This document shows positions 35,589-48,073 of a DNA stretch of 64,000 nucleotides, piece after piece. The stretch comes from Melampsora larici-populina 98AG31 (Eukaryota > Basidiomycota > Pucciniomycetes > Pucciniales > Melampsoraceae): positions 746,798 to 810,797 of the forward strand of contig NW_006768765.1 in NCBI RefSeq assembly GCF_000204055.1, given 5' to 3'. The notes beneath the pieces were generated by a model, which worked only from the letters and a program-made list of their open reading frames with translations, was not told the DNA's origin and did not search any database. The position numbers and the translations under genes were made by a program. Within the stretch, counting starts at the first letter, position 1. Each line of letters starts with the position of its first letter.

Positions 35589-35802
35589 TTAATAACCCTT
35601 CGTGCTATGATTGAATTGATCATCATCATCAGATGATGAGGAGGTATCTTGACCTTGAAATGTGATCTTGAAGCTACTGAAGTCTGTCGTTGGATCAGAG
35701 GTAGATGTCAATACTTTTCAATCGGTCAGATAGGAGATCACCGAGTTGAACAAGAGGTAGTGCGAAGAGGGTAAGGAGACTGGTGATAAGGGTTTTGATC
35801 AT
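35589..35802 (-). CDS. Possible small secreted protein, about 51 residues
   Basis: ATG at 35800-35802 begins MIKTLITSLLTLFALPLVQL, a good signal-peptide-like start. Without splicing it stops after 34 codons. A GT-AG intron of about 58 bases (donor GTGATCTCC, acceptor CGACAG) joins it to FSSFKITFQGQDTSSSSDDD, an acidic tail ending at TAA 35589-35591. No cysteines are visible in the tail, so it is not a typical Cys-rich effector. It is equally possible that the ATG is fortuitous. Transcript evidence would decide. Confidence 0.35.
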
Positions 35803-36396
35803 GACATACCTAATCAATCTAACCCAAAGTTGATCCTTCGATTATGAGAGTTTGTACTTTCTTTGGAGCTTTCAAAGGAGTTAATCTGAGTGAAGGATGA
35901 TGAAAGCAGATGAGGAACCATTTGGATTGAATGATAGAAATCCCAATGATATACAAATCTGACAATCGAATTGATCATTCTCAAAATTAAAATACGCTAT
36001 TCCTGAATTGTTCCTATTACGGTTAATTTAATGATCTTCTGATCTTCATTTTTCATACCACATCCATTGGTTTCCCCTGACATTCCAAGCCCTTCATCCC
36101 CTCGTTCTTGATATCAACAAGTTCAACTAATCTTGTTTGCTAAAGATTTTTCGAATGATGTTGTAGCATGGATACCCCTTTGGCGTCACATTTACAACAT
36201 GAGATTCTTTGCATTCGTGATAACTCACTTTGGAGGATTTGGTGGTTAATTGAAGCAGTATAAGAAAAGGAAATCTGAAATGGTCAGCGGAATATTAAAA
36301 ATAATTCAACCAACTAGCATTAAATGACCGAAATCTTGCCTTTCCGCCCAATTCCTTGTATCACCTCTGAGTCTGATGTAGTTTAACACGAACTTT
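35803..36396. other. Gene-free stretch
   Basis: AT-rich intergenic DNA between minus-strand genes. Nothing supported. Confidence 0.4.
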
Positions 36397-38720
36397 TTAT
36401 AATATCTCATCCACAAATGTTTTATCTCTTTGGAAATCTGGAATCATATTTAAAAAAATGGATTTGGAAAAGAGCCAGAGAGCAAGAAAGAAAATCCAAA
36501 AATACACCGCATGTCTTTTCCTTCTAAGTTGATGCAAATATCGTGACAAGGATCTATACGATGAACTTTGATCACAACCTGATGAACCCTGCATCAAATC
36601 GCTGGTTTTGTGACCTTGTTGACCACCTCGTACACCCACTCTTACAAATTCCAGACTTTTCATGACGAGCCCAAGGTAGTATCCAGGAAAATGTGCGAGA
36701 CATAAGAAATGGTACTGCAGCTGCCTATATAAACACAATCAGATTAAATAATCCCAACCTTCCAAGGATGAATGCATTCTTCTTTCAATCAACTCTTCCA
36801 TCAATTTTCAATGATACATGTCCCATACCTACCAAAGACTTTAAACTGTCTTGATCCTTGATTTTTTGAATTTTCAATAAACCATCTAAAGCAATTTGTC
36901 TGAGTTCTAAATCTTCAGTTTTTTCTAAAAAGAATTCCAAGAATCTGTTCAATAAGTTTTTTTGATTTATTGAAGGATTTGAAATCTTTTGAAATTCATT
37001 CATAATATATTCCATATGATTAATATCTTTAATTATTAGTTTTTCTATAGAATCAATAGGATATAATAAATCTTTTAAATGATTTATTCCAAGGTAAAAA
37101 TCCATATCTTTTGAAAAATTTCAACAATCAGATCTGAAATCAAAAACATCAATTGGTAAGAATACAAAGCAAAAGAAATTCACTTACATCTTATCCAAAA
37201 TGTGATAACTTTCTTAATTTCAGTATGATCTTCATATATACTAACTAACAAACCATATACCAGCCTTACTTGTGTTCCTTCAAATGATTGAAGTTGTCTA
37301 AGGAAATATAAGAACCAGGGTGGATCAACCGTTGTTTTCTAGGCCTTAAGCATAAAAGATTTGACTCACATTTCATTCAAAGAATTGATTGAGTTGATGA
37401 ATTTATCTGTAAGTTCATTTATGTATTTATTGATCCATTTTCCATAAACTTGATTCAATTCATACGGTAATTCATGTACTTTCAAATCATTTCTTTTTTT
37501 CAACTTGATCAAACTCACTAGAACTGCTTGGGTTTCTAGAATTCCTTCAACTGTATTGTCTGTGTGCAAGTACATAGGTAGATCTTGATGTGTATGTTTG
37601 TAAAGAGTTACAGATGTGTAAACTTTACAGGATTTCGTGGTAAAGATCAAGATGACTTACATAATAGAAAGTGTTGACAAAGTTCAATTTCTTCAAAGAC
37701 TGACCAATCATTTTGGAGTGAGATCTTAAAATCTCCCAACTTTTCTTGTTCTTGAGTTGTGAATATGTTCATGATTCTTTCAGTTTCTCTACAAAAAAAC
37801 CACATGCATCATTTGACTTGTTATATTTCTAATTGAAAATTATGATTCATGATAGAAAAACAAACTCACATCCCATGTTTGAGTGAGATGATATGTTCTT
37901 TCAAAACCTTCCTACATTTTTGCATCACTTCTGTCAAACAATCATCTTGATCTGTTCTCATTCCAATCTCTTCTGTTTCCCATGGGTTCCTACTCTCTTT
38001 TTCCACTTGAATGATAGTTACTTGAATAGCTGGAGTTGGCATATAAGATGCCAGCTCACCCATCAACAACCAGAAAAACTCTTTCTTATATGATGATTCA
38101 ATTCTAAAGATATCTTGAAGCTTGGTGGTCCAGCTTATGATTTCTGATTGTAACATAAGGTTGAGTTGTTGAAAGATTTCAATTCCAGGTGGACCTTTAG
38201 TTCAAATTGAGTGATTTCTTTTGAACTTTTTCAATCTTTTGTAAACTCTTGGGGGAAAAACAACTTACTATCCTGTTGATCAGTAGCGGGAAGACAAAAG
38301 AAAGCTTCTGATCTTTGCTTATCTTCCATTGACTTTCTTAAATAATTTCCCAAACCAAGCTTAGTCTCATCCCAAGTGAATCCACCAAAAGGACTCCAAA
38401 GCTCAGATTTACCTTTGTGGAAGAAGAAGAAGAAGATTGCAGTCATTGATAGTATCTTTTATTCATGACTTCAGTACAAGTAACCAAAAAAACAAGACCC
38501 ATTTACCTGTATTGAATGCTAGCTCTGAATCTCTTATGATGGGAATGAATGTGGCAGAGGTAAATTTCCAAAATGTAAAATCATTGGCCTGAAAGTGAAG
38601 GAAAAGAAAAATAATTGATTTTTGAATTGAGCCTGTCATTGTTGAGTTTCATTGATGTTAGAAATTACCCTGAGATCTTTGATTGTAAACTTCAACCTCA
38701 ATCTGATGATTGTATATACT
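36397..38720 (-). CDS. Unrecognised multi-exon gene with C-terminal membrane helix
   Basis: I do not recognise the family. Exons on the minus strand join in phase. An early one reads ANDFTFWKFTSATFIPIIRD and DSELAFNTGKSELWSPFGGF; the next contains TWDETKLGLGNYLRK. Then come QLNLMLQSEIISWTTKLQD, a helical Lys/Glu-rich middle (VHELPYELNQVYGKWINKYI; HLKDLLYPIDSIEKLII), and a last exon ending in a hydrophobic helix (HAVYFWIFFLALWLFSKSIF) before TAA at 36397. Introns are short with GTAAGT/GTAAAT donors. The 5' end is not fixed: coding continues up to about 38720 and a start codon was not identified. A tail-anchored or single-pass protein is likely from the C-terminal helix; function unknown, probably lineage-specific. 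Confidence 0.55.
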
Positions 38721-39255
38721 CTAGATCACAGGATCAGTCATGTAACACTTTATTCTCCAAACTCTACTTCCTCAATTAATCCACATGTTTCATGAACTTT
38801 AATGCACAGCCTTTTTGTCTTCTGTATCTTCTCTCCTACACCCTTTGTGGATGCTGCCATCTAGATTCTAGACCTAAACATAAACTTTGATACCCTAAAT
38901 CGACTAAGCCTAAGACCCTTTGTCTGATTTATTGAAAAGCTTCAAGGTCAAGATGATGGCCATTTGACAATTCCAACAAGCTTGATGCCTGATGTGTTTT
39001 TTAAGACAAATCTCTAGTCTTAACTCAAGGGCCTCCATCACATGGTTTTCTCCTGTGAATCAAACAAATTTGATAATAAGAATCTGTTGTTTTAGTACCT
39101 TCATCAACCAAACTTTATGAAAATTAAACTTGAGTATAAAAACTTATAGTCATTGAAATTTAATTAATATCTGAGAAGATTTGGTTCAATCACTTTTGGA
39201 TTTTGATTTACTTACATACTTGGTCCCTTGTTATAGTCTTACATCTCAAATCTGT
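38721..39255. other. Intergenic, presumed upstream region of the unrecognised gene
   Basis: May hold its first exon and promoter. No specific site can be supported. Confidence 0.3.
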
Positions 39256-40084
39256 CTCTTTCTCCACATTTATAAAAATGCCATGAGTTCAAAACCTTTA
39301 TGAGTAACAAGTAGCAGATCATTAAATCCTTATAAAGAAGATTGAAGTTTTAGATCTCAAGATTCAAAAAAAAGTAACCTCTTGAAAAAAAATCAAATAT
39401 TTAAATATGTTCAAACATGAGAAGTCTTTACCAGAGTTGTCACTTATTCTTAATCTTTTTCAATAAAACCCCTCAAAACTATCAAAGAAACATGACACAT
39501 GATCTCCATTTATCTAGCAAACTCATCCATTCATTGATTGTTTGCTTTCCCCCCCCTCTCTCTCTCTTGGTGTGCAAACTCCAATCTACCAAAAAAATCT
39601 TTTAGAGAACGTAAAGTGAAGCTCTTTCTGCACATTGTTAAAAATGACATGAGTTCAAACCCATTATGAGTAACAAGTAGCAAAGCATTAATCAAGGTAT
39701 TTATCAAAAAGATTGAAGTTTTAGATCTCAAGATTCAAAAAAAAGTAATCTCTTGAAAAAAAATCAAATATTTAAATGTGTTAAAGCATGAGAAGTCTTT
39801 ACTGGAGTTTTCACTCAATAAACCCCCAAAAACTATCAAAGAAACACAACACATGATCTCCATTTATCCAGCAAACTCATTCATTCATTGATTGCTTTTC
39901 CCTCTCTCTCTCAGAGTCTCTCTCTTTCAGTGTACAAGTGAGGCCGGAAAAGATACGACACCAGTTTACTCCACCGGCCCCGACTGGTGTACTGGGTGGA
40001 GTAAACTGGTGTCGTATCTTTTCCGTCCTCACTTGTACAAACTCCAATCTACCAAAAAAAATCTTTTAGAGAAAGTAAAATAAA
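39256..40084. repeat. Tandem duplication of a 366-bp unit
   Basis: 39256-39621 and 39622-40084 are direct copies, abutting head to tail, with scattered substitutions. Shared landmarks include ATGAGTAACAAGTAGCA, TTGAAGTTTTAGATCTCAAG, a (CT)n run and ACTCCAATCTACC. The second copy is longer because it contains a 101-bp hairpin element. Neither copy is coding. Confidence 0.9.
39935..40035. mobile_element. 101-bp hairpin MITE inserted in the second repeat copy
   Basis: Arms of 39 bp (39935-39973 and 39997-40035) match with one mismatch around a 23-base loop; the arm starts CAAGTGAGGCCGGAAAAGAT. The first repeat copy shows the empty site (GTGTGCAA followed directly by ACTCC), which proves insertion. 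The flanks allow a TA duplication (39933-39934 and 40036-40037, Tc1/mariner style) or a 7-bp TGTACAA duplication. The target is itself palindromic, so the two cannot be told apart. Confidence 0.92.
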
Positions 40085-40501
40085 GAGAAAAAAAATGGTT
40101 TGAATGTATAATTGTGTATTTATATATGAACAAAGTAAAAAAAAAGTCAAGATCACCAGAAAAAAAGAACCAACAACAACAACAACAATGAAAAACCTCA
40201 AATCATCCTCACCTCATCATCACTTTAATATCCCATTTCAACCAAAAAAAAAACACAACAAGATAATTCAAAAGAAAAAAACCACACACCCAACAGACGC
40301 AAAACACACACACACCACACACACACTCACACACAAACCATGGAAATCAAAAACATCATATCACATCTATTTCTGGTTTTGAGATTGATCACAGAACAAA
40401 AAAAAACATCATCCAATCGTCCATTCGATACCCTCATTCACTGTTGAAAAACACCCCCTAAAGGACCTCATAAAACCTCCTCCACATACCACACACACAC
40501 A
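40085..40501. other. Low-complexity 3' flank of MUB1
   Basis: A-rich and CA-rich (CACACA run at about 40305-40340). Probably the 3' UTR region of the MYND-finger gene; no discrete terminator assigned. Confidence 0.4.
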
Positions 40502-43500
40502 TTACATTCTACCATTCCGATTGGTATGATTATTATTAGGATTCGTACCAGCTTGAACGGGAGGAGGAACCGAAACGACAGTTTCATCTTCTTCATCTCT
40601 CTGTTCAATCATTCTTCTAGCCCGGTTTCGTTCATCATCATCAGGTGGTCCATTATTAGCTTCCAAGACGGCTCGATTAGCAGCTTCAACCAATCCTGCA
40701 TTGATCCCGGCAATTCCTACTGCAATTTCTTGATCAGGTGGGGTTTCGATATTCCTAACTAATGTGATGGTAGATCTTCGAGTTCTTAATCTTGCTATCG
40801 CCGCATCTACTACTTGAGCCGGTTCGATTGTAGGTTGAGGTTGGGGTACAATCATCATGGGTTCTTCGTTGACCGATCCGGCTCGTGTGACACTTCCAGT
40901 ACTCGTATTACCTGAAATCATCGGTCTTCTTTCATCTCCCATAGGTGTGATAGTTTCATTTTCGGTGGCTTCAATCACTTCTCGTTGGACCGTCGGTACA
41001 ATAGGAGCCGTAATCGTCTCAGCTTGAATCTCATCAGTTGTGGCGTTATTATTGGCTACAGCTTCGTGTGCTCCAGCTGCAGTCTCATTAGCATTCTCAA
41101 AATCACTCTTGATACAACACCTACAATTCAATCCAATTCAATTCACAAAAAGAACATTAATCTCATACTCTCTCTAGAACCGGATATAGAAAAAAGAAAA
41201 TTACTTACCAAAACCGATGCCCAAGTTGCCAAGCTTTACTTTGACAAGGTTTAGAACAATATTTCGCTTTTCTACATCTTCTACACTTTGCAAATTCTCT
41301 TGGATAAGTTTCCCATTTACCACATTGCATATTGGCACATTGTCGAATCCCACCCCGTTCATCATCTTTCCTACACGCATTTCTCATAATCACTCCTGCC
41401 CAATATTGGATTTCAGTAGGAATCACAGGTGTATGTGAATCGGTTGAGGGTCTTCGATGTGTGAATCTTTCTACATATGAAAATACATTCGTCGCTAATG
41501 GATTGATGGGTTGAGGTTGAATCCGTGATGATGATGTAGATGAATGAGATGCAGAAGCTCTTGGATGATTGAGATCTTCATGATCAGCAAGATAATAGGT
41601 CACTACTGGTGGAGGGGGTTGAGAAGTTTGATTAGGTCCATTTCTACCCGATGCCGAGTTGGCTCGATCCGAAGGAGGTCCAGCAGTGTAAACAGGTTCA
41701 CGGTTACTGAAAGCAAGTTCGTAAGCTTCAGTTCGACTCATGCGGTCTCTCATAACATTGGTTGACGTAGCCCGATGAAGGCGAGAATGTTGTCCTTCGG
41801 AAACTGGATTACGATTAGGAGGTGTGGTAAAAGAGCCGGGTAAGCTACCACTAGCACCACCTGCTGGTAAGCCACCGGCCCAATCCCCGGACGGAAGTTG
41901 CATTGAGGCAGAACGCCGGGCAGATGGATGACCAGCATTTGGACCTCCGCCCGCCGCGATGATAGCTTCTTTGGCTCGCTCACGTTCATTTCGATCTGAT
42001 TTGTAACGTCCAATAAATCGGGCAAGGGCTCGGGTAGCTTCAAGCATGGATCCGTAAGTTAGTTCCAATGTAGCACGACTAGCCGGTTCATGGAAGTAAG
42101 CTCGCACGTGCGGATACTTGGATAGATAGGCTAATAATTGCAGTGCTAGCAGGACGTCTTCATCTCTGAAGCCAAGTGACATGGATGAGCCTGAGCTGGT
42201 CGTAGGAGAGGCTGGGTTTTGAAGCGTAGGGTTTGCGATCGGGGCCGTGGCACCAGTTGTGATGGGAATTGGAGGTGTGCCAGCGTTGGTGACAGTGATA
42301 GGAATGGTAGGAAGGTTCGCAGGTGGTAAAGGACGGCCGGGAAAGTCAGTAGGAGGATCTGAAACGCTAGCCTCTGAGAAGATTCTCTGTAGTTGAGGTG
42401 AAGCTGGACCATCCTCGTTCTCAGGTCTTGTTCTGGTAGGAGAAATTTGAGGAGGCGAGTCATTCAAAAGATAACGAAGATCAGAACGAGTTAGGGGTCG
42501 ATCTGATGGACCCGCCATGGTAACGTCTTCATTATCTTCGGACTGTCTATCAGTGTCATGTCTAGCTGGTGGATGAACTTGACGTTGGGTGATAGTACTA
42601 GGAGTGGGAAGTGGGTGTGATGATGCTCTTGGAGTTTGATGATTTGTGAATAACTCCCTATTCGCATTCGGGGTGACATTGGCCACTGCAGCAGCGGTAT
42701 CATCTGTTTCGATGCCTTCCATTGGTGTGTCTCCGTTATCTGCGTGACTGGAAAAAGATCGGTCATCCAAATCTGTGACGGTGGTGGGTGGAGGTCCTAA
42801 AGGAGTGATCCGGACCACGCTAGCCCTTCGATTGCCCTTGATAGTTGCACGCCGAGTCTGATGTCGAGCGTTGTTAAGATCTCTGGAGGAAAGATTGCTT
42901 GGGCCCGGTTCACTGTCACCATCAAGTTCCATCACTACATCATCTACATTTTCGTGTGTATCATTTTCGTCCATTGATTCAACCTCGGCTTGGTTTTCAG
43001 TGGTTTGATCGGGTTGAGGGACTGATGGATCCCTCATTTCGACTTCTGAACCCGATCCACCAACTGAAGTGGATTGTAAGGTGTCAGGTGTAATGGTTCG
43101 GACCAGATCATGCTGTGCTGGGTTGAGGTGAGCAGTCAATAATCGAGATGTTTCAAGTGAGGAGGAAGAAGAAACTGAAGAGGGAGAGATGCTTCCGGTC
43201 CGGAAAACCGAGTCAGTTGAAGAGTTGATAGCAATAGGATTAAGTTCGTGCTGAGTAGGATGAGGGCCAATAGTCCCACTTCCGTCACTACGCGCGCTGA
43301 GCTGGGCGGTGGCATTGTGCTGACTAGTAGAGGGAGCATGAGACTGAGTAGGTGAGTTATTCAGGGGAGTAGATGTCATACTACTCCTACGGCCTGAGAT
43401 GGAGAGGCGAGGGGGTGAGGGGCGAGCATTGGTAACGCTGGTAGCAAGGCCCGTAGGATTGGTGGACCTCGTTGGTGCGGTGAGAGCAAGTAGATTTTGA

Positions 43501-44451
43501 GTAGGTCTAGAGTTGGGGTTGAGAAGGGTACGAGGGGAAAGAACAGGTCGAGGTGGACGAAGAATGTCAGCAGGTGAGAGCGAGCGGTTGAGAGAGGAGT
43601 TTGAAGATGTTTGAGAAGCGATGATGAGGGCCGCTTTGCGACGAGCACGTTCGCGAGCCTCAGATTGTTGACGGATCCGTTCCATTTCATGCAAATATCC
43701 ACCCAAGACACTGATGATCACCGGTACCACCCCAGCTTCGACTACCCTCGTACTAAACAAACAAGACAAAGGTAAGATGAGAGTTGGGAAAGAGATGAAT
43801 ATGAAATTGACTCACCGAACTGTTTCACTACCTCTTACACCCACATTGACTACACATTGAAAAGAGAGACTCCAAGTCCAGAGTAATTGTTTCTGTTCCT
43901 TACTCAGCCCAACGGTAGCAGCTTGATGAGCAGCCAGGGGTTGATTTTCAAAAGCAGGGATCTCAGAGAGAGAAGTTGAGGGAGGGTTGATGAAAGATTT
44001 AAACGGTGATGATCGAACCTCAGGACGAACACGACTAGATGAAGGCTGAGAGAGAGGAGGGGTGGATGTATCTTGTAGAGCGAGTGCTTGATGTTGACCT
44101 GAAGGTAATGGAATAGCTGGACTTCGAGAAGAGTGACGCTGTTCTCGCATCCGTTTTCCAGTTGATCTGAGTATGGTGATGAGACGTTCAAGACCTCCAT
44201 CAGAGCAGAGGATTTCCCTGATTCTAGGGGAAGTTGAGGTGAGATAAGAAAGATGAGTTAAAGTTGAGAGTAAGGGTAGAGGAGAAGTTGAGTCGATTGC
44301 TATTGAGGTTGCCAATGAGAAATGTTAGTGAGATTGATATGATTTTGAATGAATTTGTGAATGATTACTTACCTCTTCTATCGTATAGAGCGCTGGTGAT
44401 ACAAACTGAAGCCTTGTTGTGAGCAGGAAAGTGAAAGTTTGACTCTCTCAT
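40502..44451 (-). CDS. MUB1: MYND-finger protein, MUB1/SamB family
   Basis: In yeast, Mub1 works with the E3 ligase Ubr2 to ubiquitinate Rpn4; the Aspergillus homologue samB affects morphogenesis. Exon 1 (ATG 44449-44451) encodes MRESNFHFPAHNKASVCITS then ALYDRR. Exon 2 continues with LPLLSTLTHLSYLTSTSPRI, the family's N-terminal signature. The next exon is an 854-codon open frame starting GVVPVIISVLGGYLHEMERI, followed by hundreds of Ser/Thr/Pro-rich residues, then SYVERF...IQYWAGVIMRNACRKD and the MYND zinc ligands CANMQC, KCRRC, YC, KPC, H. The GHRFW/CC end of the finger crosses an intron near 41120-41205. An acidic C-terminal exon ends at TAA 40502. At roughly 1,200 residues it is about twice yeast Mub1, from expansion of the disordered middle. 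The long upstream DNA suggests its own promoter. Confidence 0.92.
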
Positions 44452-47185
44452 TGCTCAAGATGATTGGAAAAAGTATATAGAATTAAGTAAAAGAGAAGAA
44501 TGAATTAAGTAGGTTGGTTGATTGATTGATAGGGGTGATTAGAATGATTGAAGATTGACACTTGTTGATAGTAAGATGACGATGAATGATGAATGATGAT
44601 CAGAATGACTGAAATGAGATGAGAAATCAAAAGAAAAAGAAGGATACTTTGATGAATTGATTATCTTTAAAAAGTGTCTTTATGATTCGATCAAAACTGT
44701 TGATGATTGATGGATTGGTTGATGGATTGATGGATTGATTTATTGAATAGAAGAAGTAAGTAAAGAAAGAGGATTAAGATCAAAATAGAAAAAGGATGAG
44801 ATGTGATTCAAGAGAAGTTGAAGTTCGATGGTGAAGTTGAGTTGAGATTGGTTGATTGATTGATTAGAATCGAGAATCGAGCTTGACTGTTGACTGTTGA
44901 GATAAAATAGTAGTCAGTAGTACTAGTAGAAGTAGTAGCAGTCGATACATACATAGAGAATTTGAATTCTATCTTCTTCAACTGTCACTCACATTACACA
45001 CAACTTCAACTTAAATATACTATTAAAACTACATTTAAATTCAACTTCAACTCAGATGCTGTGAACCTTAAATGGATCTTAATCTCTAACTAATCAACAT
45101 CAAAAACTACATAACCTTAGGTTCCTTGTGAAAATACTGTATTTTTCCAGTGATAAATTCATTCCCATTTCTACCGATTCATCAATACCTTTCATTTTCA
45201 GATCAACTCCTTCACTTCACTTCACTTCATCACCATCTCACCCATTAGTCTTTGATCAAACCATGACATCACCATCTCCTTCACCACCACATCATCCCTT
45301 AAATCCTTCTCACACATGTTTCAATCACAAATCTATTTTGGGACCTTAACCACTTGAAGATTCATTTGTCACTTCCTCTCTTTCTCATCCGTGCTTGATG
45401 GGTCACCTTTTTTAAATAAACCTGATGTGATCAAAAAAAAATTAACGCTGCTGAGTGCACGGATATAATATCGCGATGTCCATTATTGAATCATGATCGG
45501 ATCAGATCCAACCAACAAAGTCCCACGCTCTCGGGTCGCGAGCGACAATATGGGACTTGGTTAAGTTTAAGATCAGATATCAGCACCGTTGATATCAGGA
45601 ATCAAAATCACCTTTTGAACCTTGAACCTTTGCTTCCTCAAATCCTTCATGTAATCTCAATCCGCTACATCATAAGTTTGGTTGTTGTATCTATCAAAAT
45701 TTCACGGAAGATATTAAATCATATTCCTTGATATCTAACAAAGAAAACTTCCACACTTTGATTCTGAAACACTCATCGCTCATATGTATGACTCGGCTTA
45801 TACCCATCTCCGTTCCAACAGATATGATATCTTGGTAGACTCCATAATTTCTCACATTTACCTAATCTGTTGCAGCAGTCAAAGTGAAGGTTAGAAAATT
45901 ATTTTGTACATATATATATATATATATATTTTCATGTGGTTTTGTCGGATAAGTAGATATCTTATGTGAAAGATCTACATAGGTGATTGTTTTCCGAATT
46001 TGAAGTAAAGGGAACTTCATCACACAAGTGGGGGATATCAGGTAAGCGTTTTCTGGTGCACGTTTTGATTTTTCCCACTGCTCGGATGTTTCATCAAGTT
46101 GGATGTGAAAATTGACAATCGAGCAACTGGCTCAGACCTCCTAGCCAGTAAACGAGCAGAGGTCAGTGCTGTGCTAGGCTGTGCTAAACCAGCAGTGCGC
46201 AAGATGTGAATAATTTCGATGGTTGGTGTTCATGTGAATTTGTGATCAAATCAAGATTTAAATCTCCTTAATATACTGCAAAACCCTTTGAATATTGTTC
46301 TCACCAACTCCTTTCATCTTCAGGATCCCAAATGTATCGTTGCTATACGTACGTTGATAAACATTCACATCTTCTTGAATGGAAGAAAAAGTGTGCTTCA
46401 CTCACCATATACTTGCCCTGCGACGGCCGAGTTGAGATACTTAAAATACGACCCACTCTCGGCAGTAGCACGCGGTGACCCTGGTGTGTTACCTAGCTGT
46501 AAGTAAATCTGAAGGGTCATTCAAGTGAGGGTGATTGTGAACATTGAGTGATCCACAATCAGAAAAAGTACACCTGAAGTAGATTACAAGGATAAAGCCT
46601 CATGGCTGATTGGCGAGGAGATTTGCTTCACTTAATGTGAGCCTGAAATCCAAGGTTAACATTTAGAACCAAACCCTTGATGTGGATAATGGTATACTTC
46701 TCTTTGATCCGATTGAAATATTTCCTTCTGGATAAAAGTAGCTGAAGATCCATATCTCTCATACATAACCACTCTTCTAACATTTTAAACCGCTTCATCA
46801 ACTGGAAATATGATTTTGTGATCGTGAAATATGTGGAATGAGGCATAGGTATCATCAAACAATACCAACATATTGATGAAGTGGATAGAAAAGTGAATCA
46901 GCCTCTCTGGAGGATTTGATTTCTGTGAATGTGCAGCAGAAAAAAGGCGCGTGACATGTGTATCATCAACTTGTAAGCTCCTGTGACATCTTCGTACTGT
47001 GTAAGGTGAGGCTTGTGACTTGTTTATTTGACACACCCAGTTCCACCTCTGCGATTTCTTCACCTCCAAACCAATAAATCAGCACAGGTGCAATTGTTCA
47101 GTTAGCTTCCTATCAGACCACTCACTGATCATCGAATCTCACAAATTTGAACATCTCTTCGATTTGCAATCAGACCAGGCCTACC
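44452..47185. other. Divergent intergenic region between MUB1 and the DUF4870-type gene
   Basis: About 2.7 kb with no supported gene. 44690-44760 and 44840-44870 are rich in GATTGATGGATTG words, probably in the MUB1 leader/promoter. 45508-45560 holds CAACAAAGTCCCACGC and an inverted TGGGACTTGGTTA, related to the repeat at 60768. 45910-45931 is an (AT)n microsatellite. Frame 46288-46506 is unconvincing. Confidence 0.4.
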
Positions 47186-48073
47186 ATGAACTTTGCTCCA
47201 TATGCACCACCTCCTGACGAGCACCGACAAGGAACATCCCCTAAACTTTCGCGCAAGCCATCAAGTCCATCAACTTCGGCTCGCTCACCATCATCATCTA
47301 TGAATAAATCTCATCACGAACCCAATCCTTGGAAATCTTATCAATCTGGTGGTGTTGCTGGTGGAAATCCTATCAATTCCAACCAATACACCTCTCAACA
47401 AAACCAACCCAATTTCCAATCTTCTCAATCTCATTCTGGTCTTGAAGCCGGGCCTTCCAATCAATCAAATGCATTCCAATCTTCTACTAACAGACTCGAG
47501 CCTGGTGGACAGTTCTTTCCAAGTCCAGAAGCTTACGAAACAAGATTCGGGTCAGTTCTTGAAACCTCGATTGCACTCGATCACAATAAATTGACATTTA
47601 GTACCTGTCAACTTGATCTTGAATGAATTCTTAGTTGGAGGGTAGATTTATTATCAGCTTTATCTTATTGTACTCCATTGATGGCCATCTTGATGTTGAT
47701 CGTCGAAACTCGAAACGATTTCGTACGAATACACGCCTATCAGTCACTTCTCATTGCCTTACCTTTAGCCTTTCTACACTTCATCTTTCTCGCAAGCCAT
47801 TTCTTTCAGGTTCTTTTATTTCTCATCGATCTAGGTCTCTATGGATGGTTGGGGTCAGCAAAATTTTTTGGATACTTGAATAACCCTATGTTTGATTTGA
47901 TTTCTCCCACCATGACTCATGTGACTGACCGAAAATTCCATCTGCTTTGAACAAAACTATGTCTTTATGAATGGTTTTACAGATACCAAGCTTATTTTGA
48001 TGCCGAAGTGCTTGAACGGAAATTATTACCTCATGTGGGACCGTTAGCAGAACGTTGGACTGAAGAAGAATGA
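47186..48073 (+). CDS. DUF4870/UPF0132-type multi-pass membrane protein
   Basis: Three exons (47186-47550, 47635-47853, 47983-48073) give 224 residues, with GT-AG introns. The first 120 residues are Ser/Pro/Asn/Gln-rich and probably disordered. The conserved part begins at EAYETRFG/WRVDLLSALSY, then hydrophobic helices (TPLMAILMLIVE; LLIALPLAFLHFIFLASHFF; VLLFLIDLGLYGWLG). VRIHAYQSLL lies between the helices, and the end is YQAYFDAEVLERKLLPHVGP then LAERWTEEE. This pattern matches fungal proteins annotated UPF0132/DUF4870, whose role is not established; the RIHAYQS loop is the family hallmark. ATG 47186 was chosen as the first ATG in frame. It probably resides in an internal membrane. Confidence 0.8.

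Noticed and set aside
39256..40084. Direct repeats considered as a pair of LTRs
   Set aside because: The copies abut with no interior, lack TG...CA ends and have no retroelement coding nearby; they are a tandem duplication.
42899..43093. Plus-strand frames across the MUB1 gene
   Set aside because: Antisense shadows of the Ser/Pro-rich MUB1 coding exon.
45910..45931. (AT)n run considered as a TATA-type promoter
   Set aside because: A simple microsatellite more than 1 kb from the nearest gene start.
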